Origin: Oxalobacteraceae bacterium CAVE-383
GTDB taxonomy: Bacteria; Pseudomonadota; Gammaproteobacteria; Burkholderiales; Burkholderiaceae_D
DNA length: 64,000 nt
Assembly (NCBI GenBank): GCA_004134995.1
Contig: REGP01000004.1
Location: forward strand, 232,190 to 296,189
Direction: 5' to 3'
The notes under the pieces: generated by a model
Databases searched by the model: none
Told to the model about the DNA's origin: nothing
Seen by the model: the letters and a program-made list of their open reading frames with translations, nothing else
Program-made: the position numbers and the translations under genes
Shown here: one piece after another, positions 8,234 through 19,794 of the stretch
How the letters are laid out: each line of letters begins with the position of its first letter
Numbering within the stretch: the stretch's first letter is position 1

Positions 8234-10291
8234 TCAAACCTTCAGAAATTCTTCCCTGCCGCCCAGCCAGCGCGCGAGATGCGCGTCCACCGTGGCCGGA
8301 TCGTCGCGCAATAATTGCTGCGCCAGCGTGCGTGCCTGATCGACCAGCCATTGGTCGGCCGCCAGATCGGCGAATCGCAGCAGCGCCTCGCCGGACTGGC
8401 GCGCGCCGAGGAATTCGCCGGGACCGCGGATTTCCAGGTCGCGGCGCGCGATTTCAAAGCCGTCGGTGGTGGCGCGCATGGTCATCAGCCTCTGTTTGGC
8501 GACCCCGCCCAGCGGGCTCTGATACAGCAGCAGGCAGGCGCTGGCCGCCGCGCCGCGCCCGACCCGGCCGCGCAATTGATGCAATTGCGACAAGCCGAAG
8601 CGCTCGGCGTGTTCGATCACCATCAGCGATGCATTGGGCACATCGACGCCGACTTCGATCACCGTGGTGGCGACCAGCAAATGCGTTTCGCCGCGCACGA
8701 AGGCTTCCATCACGGCCTGCTTTTCCTGTTGTTTCAGGCGGCCGTGCACCAGCCCGACGCGCAGATCGGGGAGGGCCTGCGCCAGCAAGGCGTGGGTATC
8801 CACCGCAGTCTGCAACTGCAGCGCTTCCGATTCTTCGATCAGCGGGCAGACCCAATAGGCCTGGCGCCCTTCCAGCGCGGCCGCATGGACCCGTTCGATG
8901 ACCTGGTCGCGCCGGTTCTGGTCGATGCTGCGCGTGAGCACCGGGGTGCGGCCCGGCGGCAGCTCGTCGATGGCGGAGATTTCCAGGTCTGCGTAATAGG
9001 TCATGGCCAGGGTGCGCGGAATCGGCGTGGCCGACATCATCAATTGATGCGGCACGCTCTCGTATGCATCATTGCGTGCGCCCTTGTTGCGCAGCGCCAG
9101 CCGCTGGCCCACGCCGAAGCGGTGCTGTTCGTCCACGATCACCAGTCCGAGCCTGGTGAATTGCACGGTATCCTGGATCAGCGCATGGGTGCCGATGATC
9201 AATTGCGCCTGGCCCGACGCGATGCGCGCGGTCGCTTCGGTTTTTTCCTTTTTCTTCAGGCTGCCGGTGAGCCAGGCCACTTCCACGCCCAGCGGCGCCA
9301 TCCAGGCGCCGATCTTGCGGAAATGCTGGTCGGCCAGGATTTCGGTCGGCGCCATCAGCACTGCCTGAAAGCCGCTGTCGATGGCCTGGGCCGCGGCCAG
9401 CGCCGCGATCACGGTCTTGCCGCTGCCGACGTCGCCCTGCAGCAGCCGCTGCATCGGAAACGCATGCAGCAGATCGGCGCGGATTTCCTCCAGCACGCGT
9501 TGCTGCGCGGCGGTCAGCGTAAACGGCAGCTGCGCCAGAAATGCATGGGAAAGGGCGCCGATGGCCGGCAGCGGTTCGGCGGTGCGGGCGCGCCGCGCGA
9601 TCTGCGCGCGCTTGAGCGAAAGTTGCTGGGCCAGCAGTTCGTCGAACTTCATGCGCACCCAGGCCGGATGGGTGCGTTCGATCAGTGCGTGTTCGTCGAC
9701 GTCGGCCGGCGGATTGTGCAGCAGCCGCACCGAGGCTTCAAACGGCTCCAGATGCAGCGCCGCGCGAATGCCGTCGCTGAGCGTGTCGCGCCAGTCCAGC
9801 CGCGCCAGCGCCGCGCCGATCGCCTTGCGCAGGTAGGCTTGCGACAGGCCTTCGCCGGCCGGGTACACCGGCGTCAAGGCGGTCGGCAGCGGCGCGCCTT
9901 CCAGCACAACCTTATAGGCGGGATGCACCATCTCGGCGCCGAAGAATCCATGCCGCAATTCGCCGCGCGCGCGTATCCGTACGCCGGCCGCCAGCTGCGT
10001 GGCCTGGCTGCCATAGAAATTCAGGAAGCGCAGCACCAGTTGGCCGCTGTCGTCGGCCATCGTCACCACCAGTTGGCGGCGCGGGCGGAACTGGACGTCC
10101 GACTGGGTGATGATTCCCTCGACCTGCACCGTCTGCATGCCGCGCATGGCGGCCTGCGCGATGCTCAGGACTTCCGTCTCGTCCTCGTAGCGCGCCGGCA
10201 AATGCAGCGCCAGGTCGATGTCGGTGCGCAGGCCGAGCTTGGCGAGTTTGTCTTCGCTTTTGACGGGGGGCTTGCGCTTCGGTGCCGGCAT
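8234..10291 (-). CDS. recG: ATP-dependent DNA helicase RecG
   Basis: RecG remodels stalled replication forks and branch-migrates Holliday junctions. The 685-residue product has the N-terminal wedge/OB domain (LALHLPARYEDET, then FLNFYGSQATQLAAG). It then has the SF2 helicase motifs: Walker A LLQGDVGSGKT near residue 285, DEQH box VIVDEQHRFGVGQR near 390, MSATPIPRTLA, and the C-terminal HQLRGRVGRG motif. The start at 10291 fits the family, although the ribosome binding site is weak. It is the first gene of a minus-strand block that continues into oxyR and ubiA. Confidence 0.96.
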   Translation of the reverse strand: MPAPKRKPPVKSEDKLAKLGLRTDIDLALHLPARYEDETEVLSIAQAAMRGMQTVQVEGIITQSDVQFRPRRQLVVTMADDSGQLVLRFLNFYGSQATQLAAGVRIRARGELRHGFFGAEMVHPAYKVVLEGAPLPTALTPVYPAGEGLSQAYLRKAIGAALARLDWRDTLSDGIRAALHLEPFEASVRLLHNPPADVDEHALIERTHPAWVRMKFDELLAQQLSLKRAQIARRARTAEPLPAIGALSHAFLAQLPFTLTAAQQRVLEEIRADLLHAFPMQRLLQGDVGSGKTVIAALAAAQAIDSGFQAVLMAPTEILADQHFRKIGAWMAPLGVEVAWLTGSLKKKEKTEATARIASGQAQLIIGTHALIQDTVQFTRLGLVIVDEQHRFGVGQRLALRNKGARNDAYESVPHQLMMSATPIPRTLAMTYYADLEISAIDELPPGRTPVLTRSIDQNRRDQVIERVHAAALEGRQAYWVCPLIEESEALQLQTAVDTHALLAQALPDLRVGLVHGRLKQQEKQAVMEAFVRGETHLLVATTVIEVGVDVPNASLMVIEHAERFGLSQLHQLRGRVGRGAAASACLLLYQSPLGGVAKQRLMTMRATTDGFEIARRDLEIRGPGEFLGARQSGEALLRFADLAADQWLVDQARTLAQQLLRDDPATVDAHLARWLGGREEFLKV

Positions 10292-10466
10292 TTGGGAAAG
10301 AGGTTCGAGGATAAATTGGAGACAGCGTAAAATAGCGGGTTTGGCTTTCCCGGCCTGAACGCCGGTCCAAAAACTTTCGACGATTGTACGGGCATTGCCG
10401 GTTTTTTCGCCATTGCTTTATTTTTCGCGTTTTCTAGTCTTCCGTTCCATTTCCGTATCCGCCGCC

Positions 10467-11525
10467 ATGCATACCCTGTCCGATTACGATTTCGATCTCC
10501 CGCAGCACCTGATTGCCCAAACGCCGTTGCCGGAACGCGGCGCTTCGCGTTTGCTGCATGTCGACGGCGGGCGGCTGGTCGATCGTCATTTCGGCGATCT
10601 GGCCGGCCTGCTCAATCCCGGCGATCTGCTGGTCTTCAACGATACGCGGGTGCTGAAGGCGCGCTTTTTCGGCGTCAAGGCCAGCGGCGGCAAGGTGGAA
10701 GTGCTGGTCGAACGGGTGCTCGATCCGCGCACCGTGCTGGCCCAGGTGCGGGCTTCCAAATCGCCGCTGCCGGGCGGCAGCATCCGGCTGGCCGACGCAT
10801 TCGACGTACAGGTCGGCGAGCGCGCCGGCGAGTTTTTCACGCTGGTCTTTCCGTCCGATGTATTCGCATTGCTGGACGCCTACGGCAGCCTGCCGCTGCC
10901 GCCCTATATCGACCATGCCGCCGATGCTTTCGACGAGACGCGCTACCAGACTGTTTACGCCAGGGAGCCCGGCGCGGTCGCGGCGCCTACCGCCGGGCTG
11001 CATTTCGATGAAGCCTTCCTGCGCCGATTGCAGGAAAAGGGCGTGCGAACCGCCTTCGTCACGCTGCACGTGGGCGCGGGCACCTTCCAGCCGGTGCGCG
11101 TCGAAAACCTGGCCGAACATCAGATGCATAGCGAGTGGTACACCATATCGCAGGCCACGGTCGATGCCGTGCGCGAGGCCAAAGCCGCCGGCGGCAAGGT
11201 GATCGCGGTCGGCACCACCAGCCTGCGCGCGCTGGAATCGGCCTCGCAATCCGGCGATCTGCAGGGCGGCAGCGCCGATACCAGGCTGTTCATCACGCCG
11301 GGTTATCGATTCAAGACCATCGACCGGCTCATCACCAATTTTCATTTGCCGAAATCGACGCTCCTGATGCTGGTGTCGGCCGTGGCCGGCTACGATACGA
11401 TCCGTGCCGCCTATGCCCACGCCATCGCCATGCAGTACCGGTTTTTCAGTTATGGCGACGCCATGCTGCTCGATGTCGGGACATCGGCCGCATCGGGCTC
11501 CGATCCGGCGCCGGCGAACCAGTAA
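10467..11525 (+). CDS. queA: S-adenosylmethionine:tRNA ribosyltransferase-isomerase QueA
   Basis: QueA transfers the ribosyl moiety of SAM to preQ1 in tRNA, giving epoxyqueuosine. The 352-residue product begins [30 protein letters not shown], the family start, so the more upstream in-frame ATG at 10395 is rejected. Further conserved segments are [54 protein letters not shown] and [16 protein letters not shown]. The last 76 bp overlap the 3' end of the large convergent gene. In most relatives queA is followed directly by tgt; here 4.5 kb of foreign-looking sequence separates them. Confidence 0.96.
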   Translation: MHTLSDYDFDLPQHLIAQTPLPERGASRLLHVDGGRLVDRHFGDLAGLLNPGDLLVFNDTRVLKARFFGVKASGGKVEVLVERVLDPRTVLAQVRASKSPLPGGSIRLADAFDVQVGERAGEFFTLVFPSDVFALLDAYGSLPLPPYIDHAADAFDETRYQTVYAREPGAVAAPTAGLHFDEAFLRRLQEKGVRTAFVTLHVGAGTFQPVRVENLAEHQMHSEWYTISQATVDAVREAKAAGGKVIAVGTTSLRALESASQSGDLQGGSADTRLFITPGYRFKTIDRLITNFHLPKSTLLMLVSAVAGYDTIRAAYAHAIAMQYRFFSYGDAMLLDVGTSAASGSDPAPANQ

Positions 11526-14500
11526 TCGAGATAGGCGTCTTCGTCGCGCGCCTGTTCCCGTTTTTGCGCGGCGATTTTTCTCAGGCGCTGGCAGTCCGCG
11601 GTATTGCTGGCGGAAACGGCGATCTGCACCAAGCGTTTGTTGGGAAGGATTTTTGCATCCCGCATGACCTGCTGCAATACCATATCGCTGGCCCATCCGA
11701 TTGCGCCGCGATGCTCAAAGGCCGTTTCCCGGGACGTCGCGGCGCGATCGCCGATCAATGCGGCGATCACGCCATCGAGCATTTTGCGAAGGGGTTCCAT
11801 CGGCCGCAGCGAAGATGTCGGCAGCGGATGCGCCGCATCCTTCGGATTTTCCTGTATTTCAATCAGCCCCAGATAGACGTTATTTTCCGTGCCGGCGTTG
11901 ATGACGCCCGGCGCCGGAATCAATTCCTCATGTCCGATTCCGCCATCGCCTGCGTAGCCGGCCGGGAAAATGGTCCATTGCTGGTCTTGCCGGCGCAGGC
12001 CGTAGTCGAATATTTTCTGGAACAGGGGGCTGTTTGCGTAGCATTCGCAAAAAAAATAATGGCTTGTTTCGATAAATGCATCGCCATCGCCATCCATGCC
12101 GGAAAACTGCGCCGCTTCGATGGCGAAGCGGCGCTGGAAACGCTCCAGGAAGCGGCTGCGTGAAATGCCGTGCGGCGGGGCGGCCGGTATTTCTTCCTCT
12201 GCCGCATCGGCTGTACGCGGCTGTTGGAAAAGGCCGATGCGTTCGGCCAGCGCCTTGACGGCCCTGACCGTCGGATGATTCGCGATGAGCGGAAATTTGT
12301 GGCGGCGGGCGGCAATCGGATTTTCCGGATTGACGCGTTCAAGATATTGATCTTCCAATTCCGCTGCCTCGCGTATTTTTCGATTGTCGATATGCCGGGC
12401 ATGCTCCTGGCTTGGATAATAGGCGGCGTTGACGCGAAGGTCTGCGTGCGAGTCGATTTGCCGCAAAATGCGATTGGCCAGCCATATCCGAAGGCCGCGT
12501 TGGCGGCCGGGATCGCGCGGCGCCGGATCGTTGACCGTAAATCTGGAAGTCAATGCGGCAACCACGCTTTCGATGACGGCCGCTGTAATCGATTGCCTGG
12601 CGACGTTTCTGGCGTTCATGGTGAAATGCAGGCATTCCGGATTCGCGGGAAGATCGATGACGATGGCCGAACCGTGGGGCGTTACTTCCGCCGCGATGCA
12701 TTGCGTATCGACGCAGAGCCGGATGGAACGGGGGCTGACAGGCTGTACATCGTAGGTGTTGAACAATTGCCGCATGACCGGAGAGGCATCGAATGCCTGT
12801 TCGATGATCTTGAGCGGATCGTAACGCCATGAAGGCTGCTCTATCCAAGATGGCTCGACGCCGGCGGCGAAATCGATGCGCAGATTGCTGTAAACCGCCT
12901 GGCGCTTGTCATGGCTCTCGTCCCGGGATTTGATTTGCCACGCCATCACATCCTGCACGGTTTGACGCTCTTCCAGCGCTTGCCCGTCGCACCAGGTCAA
13001 GCCATCGGCGCTGGTCAGTCCGGTCAGTCCGGCCTGGGCGCCGGCGTTTTCCACGTTATCGTTGAAGCGCATGCCGAGCATGGCGTTCTGCGTGCTGCGG
13101 CCGAGCTGCAGCATGGCGTGGAACCGGCGCGCGTTTTGCTGCAGCGCCGGCGCGACGGCCAGCATGAAATCGAGCCAGGCATTCGGATCGATATCGCTGT
13201 TGCGCAGGTTCGCCAGCGTGGCATTGTTCGATTTATGTTCTTCCGCTATCCGGCGCGCCGCGTTGCCGCCGCTTCGGGCGCGATTGGTTTTACTCTGATA
13301 GCCGCGCGTCTGGTCGCCGATGAGTGGAATATCGTGTTGTTTTTGGGCCTGGGCCGGTTTCCGCCTCTGCCCGTCGAAGTTCACGTAGCCGAGGGAATTG
13401 GCGCGATATCGTCTGACGCTGACCATGGTTCTGGTGGGGATCATTTTCGCCGCAAGCAATGCCGATGCGCTGATGCGCATACCGGAAATAAACGGGCTGA
13501 CATAGGTGGCAAAGACCATTTTCGACATGGCGGCAGTGGCAAGGATATCGCGCGCTATCAGCAAAACGTAATAGAACTTGTGATCCTTGCCGTCCAGCCA
13601 GGCGCGCGCCAATTGCAGCGTCGGCGCGAATATCGGCAGCGATCCGAGCAGTTCGTCGGCGGCCTGGGTACCCAATTCGGTCGTGATTCTCGTCACGCGG
13701 AATTTATCGGCCGCGCGTTCGATATGTTCTTTTTTTACGGACGGCAGAAACGGCAGGCCGTTATCACGGATGTGCTGCAAGGCAGTGCCGATGACATAGG
13801 GATGCGTGAGCAGGCCGGCGTTATAGTCGTTAAACGATTTTTTGATCATGTGATACGGCTTGATGACCTTGCCCGTCGGCAGGAACAGCAATTGATCGGT
13901 GTCGACGTTGCGAATGACGGTAACGAATGCTTCGTGCACAGGGCGGGGGCGCTGGTAATGCGCGCCGGTATGCACATTGCTGTATATGCTGGCCCGGCCC
14001 TCGGTCATCTGTTCGACGCCGATGCCGTTTTCCAGCAGGATCTTGTAGGCCTCCGTTTCCACGGTCCAGAACGGCGGGGCGCGCAGCTCCAGCGCGGTTC
14101 GATAGTGCGTATTCTCCATTTTCTGCACCAGCGTGAAGGCCGGCTTGTCGTTGTCGGCGATGACGTGTTCCATGCAGAAGGGGCCATAGTTGAACGCCTT
14201 GGCGGCCCGGCTCAAGGATATCGCGGCGTCGAAGGGGAGATTTTTCAATAGTGGATGAAATTCCGTCGTGCCAAGCGCCGTCATGGCGTCGGTCGGGACG
14301 AAGCGGGGCAAGTGGGTCGCTTGGGAGATTCGATAAAGCGCATCGACGGCATTCTCGATGGCGACGGCATACTGGCGGGTGGTAATCGTCGTATCGAAAT
14401 CGCCCGAGGCTGCGTGCCATTGCGGCATATGGCGCGCCAGCCACTCCCAGGCAGCGGTTTGCGCCGCTTTATCGGCAGCGTTGGCCGACAGGGCCGTCTC

Positions 14501-15931
14501 GATATTCGAAACCAGTTCGATGTAGTGCGTCCGGTAATGCTTGGCGGTCCACCTCTCGACGCCGTTGGCGCGTTCGTTGTATATCGCTTCGATGACCTCC
14601 AGCATATACGGCATGTTTCCCTTGCCGATTTCGTCCTGCATTCTCTGCGTCCACCGGGTTTCCAGATCGGATGCGCTGCGATACGCGACGTAGCGGTTGT
14701 CGGGCGGCTGGTTCGACGTGCGCATCAATACGGTCGCCATCGCGCGGCGGACGCTGCCGAACGGATAATCTCCCGGATACTCGCCCAATTCATAGAGCTT
14801 GCGCCTGACGAGCGCTAATTTATAGCCGCGATGCAATTGCGAGAACTGCGGCGGGGCATTCGCATCCAGATGCGACACCAGATCCAGCGGCGTTTTTCCG
14901 GCGGCGTTGCGCAATACCCAGCCATCGTGATGGATGGCCCCGGGGCTGCTGTCATCGATGAAAAGACCGGCCAGGAGGATCCGGTCGGCGGCATCGGCAT
15001 CCAGCGCGCCTTCCAGGCCCTGGCGCAGCGCTGCGAGCGTGAGGGGATTGCTCGCAGGCGAGGTGCAGCGATGTTCCAGGGCCCGGTAAAGCAATGCCGA
15101 CAAGTCGTTCCCGCGCTGCAGGCGACAGGGGACGGAGGAATCAGGATCGGCATCGGCCCGCAATATCTCGTTCTTTACAAATTCGCAGACGTCGCGCGGC
15201 GTGATCGCCACGCGATTTTGAAAATAGGGGCTGTTCACGGCATTGTGTTCACGCAATATCTGCGCAAGCGCGATCAGGCAGGGCGTATCCGTTGTGCGCA
15301 GCGAAATGCCGGCGCCGTCCTCATTACCCAGGACGGCAGCCAGGCGCCGCGGAATATTTTCGGCATTGGCATAGATGAGGCCGGAGGTGCGGACCACCTC
15401 GCTCAGATCGATCATCAGGTTGATGTCGCGCCTGGCTGTCGGGGAAATCCGCAGCCATTCCGCGGCGCGATCCGGTGGCGGCGTATCGAAAAATACGGCG
15501 CGGAGATGATGGGCGATTCGATTGAGATCGTCTTTTGCGTTCGGAATGCCATAATTTCTCAGGCGCGCCCACCATGTTGCCATGGCGGGGAGCGTCTCGG
15601 TTGCATTCCGCATGCTGCAGGGGTTGAGGTAATTCAGCATCGCATCGAGTTCGGCCTGACCGATAGCGTATTGCCTGGCGGGTTTCTCGGCCGATGCATC
15701 GCCGGAGGAACGGATGCCGCGCCGCAAGGTCGTGAGGTCGGCGGCGGCGGCGGCGGCGGCGTTTGCGCTGGAACGGGGCGCAAACGCGCGATAACGATAG
15801 CGGACCGGGGCGGATGCGATGGACATTGCCGACGCGGCGGCGAGCGGCCCCGCGCCTGCGAAAAGGGGGGCCGGCGCGGCTTGTGCCCCGGTCGGGGGGG
15901 CATATGCGGGTATCGACAGGCCGGTGTTCAT
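11450..15931 (-). CDS. Very large protein of unknown function, candidate secreted effector (1,493 aa)
   Basis: I do not recognise this family. The start at 15931 is chosen because AAGAAAGG lies 6 nt upstream; a frame 12 codons longer exists. The N-terminus is Ala/Pro/Ser-rich without a signal peptide, including a run of seven alanines near residue 55 encoded by a GCC repeat. Residues about 335-348 ([13 protein letters not shown]) resemble one ankyrin-like turn. A hydrophobic patch near 780-830 ([19 protein letters not shown], then [11 protein letters not shown]) could be membrane-associated. The C-terminal 450 residues hold two diverged copies of one domain (about 1048-1160 and 1299-1422). 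No HExxH motif was found. The gene sits alone, antisense, between queA and tgt. Size, N-terminus and isolation suggest a type III-like effector, which is inference. Confidence 0.7.
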   Translation of the reverse strand: MNTGLSIPAYAPPTGAQAAPAPLFAGAGPLAAASAMSIASAPVRYRYRAFAPRSSANAAAAAAADLTTLRRGIRSSGDASAEKPARQYAIGQAELDAMLNYLNPCSMRNATETLPAMATWWARLRNYGIPNAKDDLNRIAHHLRAVFFDTPPPDRAAEWLRISPTARRDINLMIDLSEVVRTSGLIYANAENIPRRLAAVLGNEDGAGISLRTTDTPCLIALAQILREHNAVNSPYFQNRVAITPRDVCEFVKNEILRADADPDSSVPCRLQRGNDLSALLYRALEHRCTSPASNPLTLAALRQGLEGALDADAADRILLAGLFIDDSSPGAIHHDGWVLRNAAGKTPLDLVSHLDANAPPQFSQLHRGYKLALVRRKLYELGEYPGDYPFGSVRRAMATVLMRTSNQPPDNRYVAYRSASDLETRWTQRMQDEIGKGNMPYMLEVIEAIYNERANGVERWTAKHYRTHYIELVSNIETALSANAADKAAQTAAWEWLARHMPQWHAASGDFDTTITTRQYAVAIENAVDALYRISQATHLPRFVPTDAMTALGTTEFHPLLKNLPFDAAISLSRAAKAFNYGPFCMEHVIADNDKPAFTLVQKMENTHYRTALELRAPPFWTVETEAYKILLENGIGVEQMTEGRASIYSNVHTGAHYQRPRPVHEAFVTVIRNVDTDQLLFLPTGKVIKPYHMIKKSFNDYNAGLLTHPYVIGTALQHIRDNGLPFLPSVKKEHIERAADKFRVTRITTELGTQAADELLGSLPIFAPTLQLARAWLDGKDHKFYYVLLIARDILATAAMSKMVFATYVSPFISGMRISASALLAAKMIPTRTMVSVRRYRANSLGYVNFDGQRRKPAQAQKQHDIPLIGDQTRGYQSKTNRARSGGNAARRIAEEHKSNNATLANLRNSDIDPNAWLDFMLAVAPALQQNARRFHAMLQLGRSTQNAMLGMRFNDNVENAGAQAGLTGLTSADGLTWCDGQALEERQTVQDVMAWQIKSRDESHDKRQAVYSNLRIDFAAGVEPSWIEQPSWRYDPLKIIEQAFDASPVMRQLFNTYDVQPVSPRSIRLCVDTQCIAAEVTPHGSAIVIDLPANPECLHFTMNARNVARQSITAAVIESVVAALTSRFTVNDPAPRDPGRQRGLRIWLANRILRQIDSHADLRVNAAYYPSQEHARHIDNRKIREAAELEDQYLERVNPENPIAARRHKFPLIANHPTVRAVKALAERIGLFQQPRTADAAEEEIPAAPPHGISRSRFLERFQRRFAIEAAQFSGMDGDGDAFIETSHYFFCECYANSPLFQKIFDYGLRRQDQQWTIFPAGYAGDGGIGHEELIPAPGVINAGTENNVYLGLIEIQENPKDAAHPLPTSSLRPMEPLRKMLDGVIAALIGDRAATSRETAFEHRGAIGWASDMVLQQVMRDAKILPNKRLVQIAVSASNTADCQRLRKIAAQKREQARDEDAYLDYWFAGAGSEPDAADVPTSSSMASP

Positions 15932-16050
15932 GCTGCCTTTCTTCGAAATGAGATAATCGCGGCGCATGTTATCCGGTCGCGGTGGCCGCCGCGCCTGTCA
16001 GCTTTGACCCGATAGGATCGGCCAGGAAAGCCTTATGCAATCAATTCTAG

Positions 16051-17235
<1,185 letters not shown>

Positions 17236-17329
17236 GCTGCCGGGGCCGCTTTTGCCGAATAAGCAAAATAGCGCCCGCCGGGTGCTAAAATGCCGAGTTC
17301 TTTTTCAAATCAACCAAGTGGAGTAACAC

Positions 17330-17662
17330 GTGTTCATTTCCAACGCATATGCGCAAACGGCCGCGGCCGGCGCCGGTGGCCTGATGGGCAACCTGACAAG
17401 TTTCCTGCCGATCATTTTGATGTTCGTCGTCCTGTATTTCCTGATGATCCGCCCGCAAATGAAGCGCCAGAAAGAAGCAAAGGCGATGATGGACGCGCTG
17501 GCCAAGGGCGATGAAGTTGTAACAAGCGGCGGCTTGCTGGGCAAGGTGACCAAGGTCGCCGACGGCTACGTCACGGTCGAAATCGCGGAAGGCACCGAAG
17601 TTGTGGTGCAAAAAGGCGCGATCACCACATTGCTGCCTAAAGGCACGGTCAAGTCCCTGTAA
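17330..17662 (+). CDS. yajC: Sec translocon accessory protein YajC
   Basis: YajC is a small inner-membrane partner of SecDF. The product is 110 residues from a GTG start preceded by GTGGAG at a good distance. It has a short N-terminus, one transmembrane helix (LPIILMFVVLYFLMIRPQMKRQKEAK) and a basic/cytoplasmic domain with DEVVTSGGLLGKVTKV, the family signature. It lies between tgt and secD on the same strand. Confidence 0.96.
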   Translation: MFISNAYAQTAAAGAGGLMGNLTSFLPIILMFVVLYFLMIRPQMKRQKEAKAMMDALAKGDEVVTSGGLLGKVTKVADGYVTVEIAEGTEVVVQKGAITTLLPKGTVKSL

Positions 17663-17768
17663 GGCGTATTTGCCGCGCTTTTGCTGAATTTGCCTTCGAT
17701 GCGCCCCGGCCCGAGGCCGGCATGCGCCGCATCGAAGGCGGCCGCCACAATCAATCGATGCTGACTAT

Positions 17769-19718
17769 ATGAATCGTTATCCTCTCTGGAAATATGCGCT
17801 GATGGTATTGGCCATATTGTTCGGTACTTTCTACACCCTTCCGAATTTCTTCGGCGAATCGCCCGCGGTACAGATCAGCAGCGCCAAATCCACCGTCAAG
17901 CTGACCAGCGCCGTGATGGCCCAGGCGCAGGACGTGTTGCAGAAGGGCGGCCTGGCGCCGGAGAGCATGCTGTTCGATAACGGCGCCGTGGCTTCGGTGC
18001 GCGCCCGTTTCGCCAATACCGACCAGCAGTTCAAGGCCAAGTCCCTGCTGGAGCACGAACTGAATCCCGATCCGGCCGATCCGACCTACGTGGTCGCCTT
18101 CAATCTGCTGCCGAATACGCCGCAATGGCTGCAGACGCTGCATGCGTTCCCGATGTTCCTCGGACTGGATCTGCGCGGCGGCGTGCATTTCCTGATGCAG
18201 GTCGACATCAAGGCCATTCTCAACAAGCGCCTGCAAGGCCTGCTGACTTCCACGCGCGGCATCCTGCGCGACAAGAATATCCGTCATAGCGGCATTGCCC
18301 GCGTCGGCGATACCATCGAAATTTCGTTCCACGACCAGAACACCATGGCCGCGGCGCGCGAAGCGCTGGCTTCGCAACTCAGCGAAATCCTGCTGGCCGA
18401 CGGCGGCAACGGTGCCGACCTGAAGCTGATCGAGACGCTGCGTCCCGAAGCGCTGAAGCAGACCCAGGAAGACGGCGTCAAACAGAATATCCTGACGCTG
18501 TCCAAACGCGTCAATGAACTCGGCGTGACCGAGCCGACCATCCAGCGCCAGGGCGCGGACCGCATCGTGGTCGAGCTGCCGGGCGTGCAGGATGTGGCGC
18601 GCGCCAAGGACATCATCGGCCGCACCGCCACGCTGGAAGTGCGCATGGCCGACGAATCCGTGGTGCGCGGCACCGAATTGAGCGCGCCGGTGCCGTTCGG
18701 CTCGGAACTGTTCAAGGTCGGCAAGAATGCGCCGGTGGTGCTGTATAAAGAGCCGGTGCTGACCGGCGATTACATCTCCAGCGCTTCCGCCAGTTTCGAT
18801 CAGAACCACCAGCCTTCGGTCAGCCTCGACCTGAACGGCGACGGCGGCCGCCTGATGCGCGAAGCCACCCGCAACAAGATCGGCAAGGCCATGGCCATCG
18901 TCCTGTTCGAAAAGGGCAAAGGCGAAGTGCTGACCGTGGCCACGATCCGCGACGAACTGGGTTCGCGCTTCCAGATTACCGGCATGGAATCGGCGGAAGC
19001 GGCAGCCGATCTGGCGCTGCTGATGCGCGCCGGTTCGCTGGCGGCGCCAATGGAAATCATCGAGGAACGCACCATCGGGCCGCAGCTCGGCGCCGACAAT
19101 ATCCGCAAGGGCTTCGAGTCCACGCTGTACGGTTTCCTGGTGATCACCGTTTTCATGATCTGCTATTACCTGATGTTCGGCCTGTTCAGCGCGCTGGCGC
19201 TGTCGCTCAATCTGGTGCTGCTGATCGCGCTGCTGTCCACGCTGCAGGCCACGCTGACGCTGCCCGGCATCGCCGCGATCGCGCTGACGCTGGGCATGGC
19301 GATCGATTCCAACGTGCTGATCAACGAACGCATTCGTGAAGAGCTGCGCGCCGGCAATTCGCCGCAGGCGGCCATCGCCATCGGTTTCGAACGCGCCTGG
19401 GCAACCATCCTGGATTCCAACGTCACCACGCTGATCGCGGGTCTTGCGTTGCTGATTTTCGGTTCCGGCGCCATCCGCGGGTTTGCCGTGGTGCACTGCC
19501 TGGGCATCATGACGTCGATGTTCTCCGCGGTGTTCTTCTCGCGCGGGCTGGCCAATCTCTGGTATGGCCGCAAGAAGAAACTGGCAAGCATCGCGATCGG
19601 CCAGATCTGGATGCCGGGAGGCGCCGCGGCGACAGCCGGCGCCGGCGCGGTGCCCGACGCGGAAACGTTGCCGAAACCGCAACGGCCGGTCTCGAAGAAA
19701 TCGAAGCCGCGCAAATAA
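17769..19718 (+). CDS. secD: Protein translocase subunit SecD
   Basis: SecD uses the proton-motive force with SecF to pull exported proteins through SecYEG. The 649-residue product has an N-terminal membrane anchor (WKYALMVLAILFGTFYTLPNFFG), the D1 motif FLGLDLRGGVHFLMQVD, the large periplasmic region and a C-terminal six-helix RND-like domain (GMAIDSNVLINERIREEL, the conserved TM4 region). The tail of about 40 residues after the last helix is Ala/Gly-rich and basic. secF follows after 76 nt. Confidence 0.97.
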   Translation: MNRYPLWKYALMVLAILFGTFYTLPNFFGESPAVQISSAKSTVKLTSAVMAQAQDVLQKGGLAPESMLFDNGAVASVRARFANTDQQFKAKSLLEHELNPDPADPTYVVAFNLLPNTPQWLQTLHAFPMFLGLDLRGGVHFLMQVDIKAILNKRLQGLLTSTRGILRDKNIRHSGIARVGDTIEISFHDQNTMAAAREALASQLSEILLADGGNGADLKLIETLRPEALKQTQEDGVKQNILTLSKRVNELGVTEPTIQRQGADRIVVELPGVQDVARAKDIIGRTATLEVRMADESVVRGTELSAPVPFGSELFKVGKNAPVVLYKEPVLTGDYISSASASFDQNHQPSVSLDLNGDGGRLMREATRNKIGKAMAIVLFEKGKGEVLTVATIRDELGSRFQITGMESAEAAADLALLMRAGSLAAPMEIIEERTIGPQLGADNIRKGFESTLYGFLVITVFMICYYLMFGLFSALALSLNLVLLIALLSTLQATLTLPGIAAIALTLGMAIDSNVLINERIREELRAGNSPQAAIAIGFERAWATILDSNVTTLIAGLALLIFGSGAIRGFAVVHCLGIMTSMFSAVFFSRGLANLWYGRKKKLASIAIGQIWMPGGAAATAGAGAVPDAETLPKPQRPVSKKSKPRK

Positions 19719-19794
19719 CGATTGAAGCATTTGGCTGCGCCGCCGGGCACCGTGTATCGGGCATCGGCGGCGCGGCCGGACAGAAAGGGTTGTG

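Noticed and set aside
8315..10330. 671-codon open frame on the plus strand opposite recG
   Set aside because: Shadow of recG with low-complexity Gln/Arg-rich sequence and no family features.
12911..14251. 446-codon frame on the plus strand inside the giant gene
   Set aside because: The minus frame is open for 1,493 codons with a good ribosome site, while this frame has biased composition and no plausible start context.
11450..15931. Metalloprotease active site (HExxH) in the giant protein
   Set aside because: No HExxH occurs; HEELI is the nearest string and lacks the second His.
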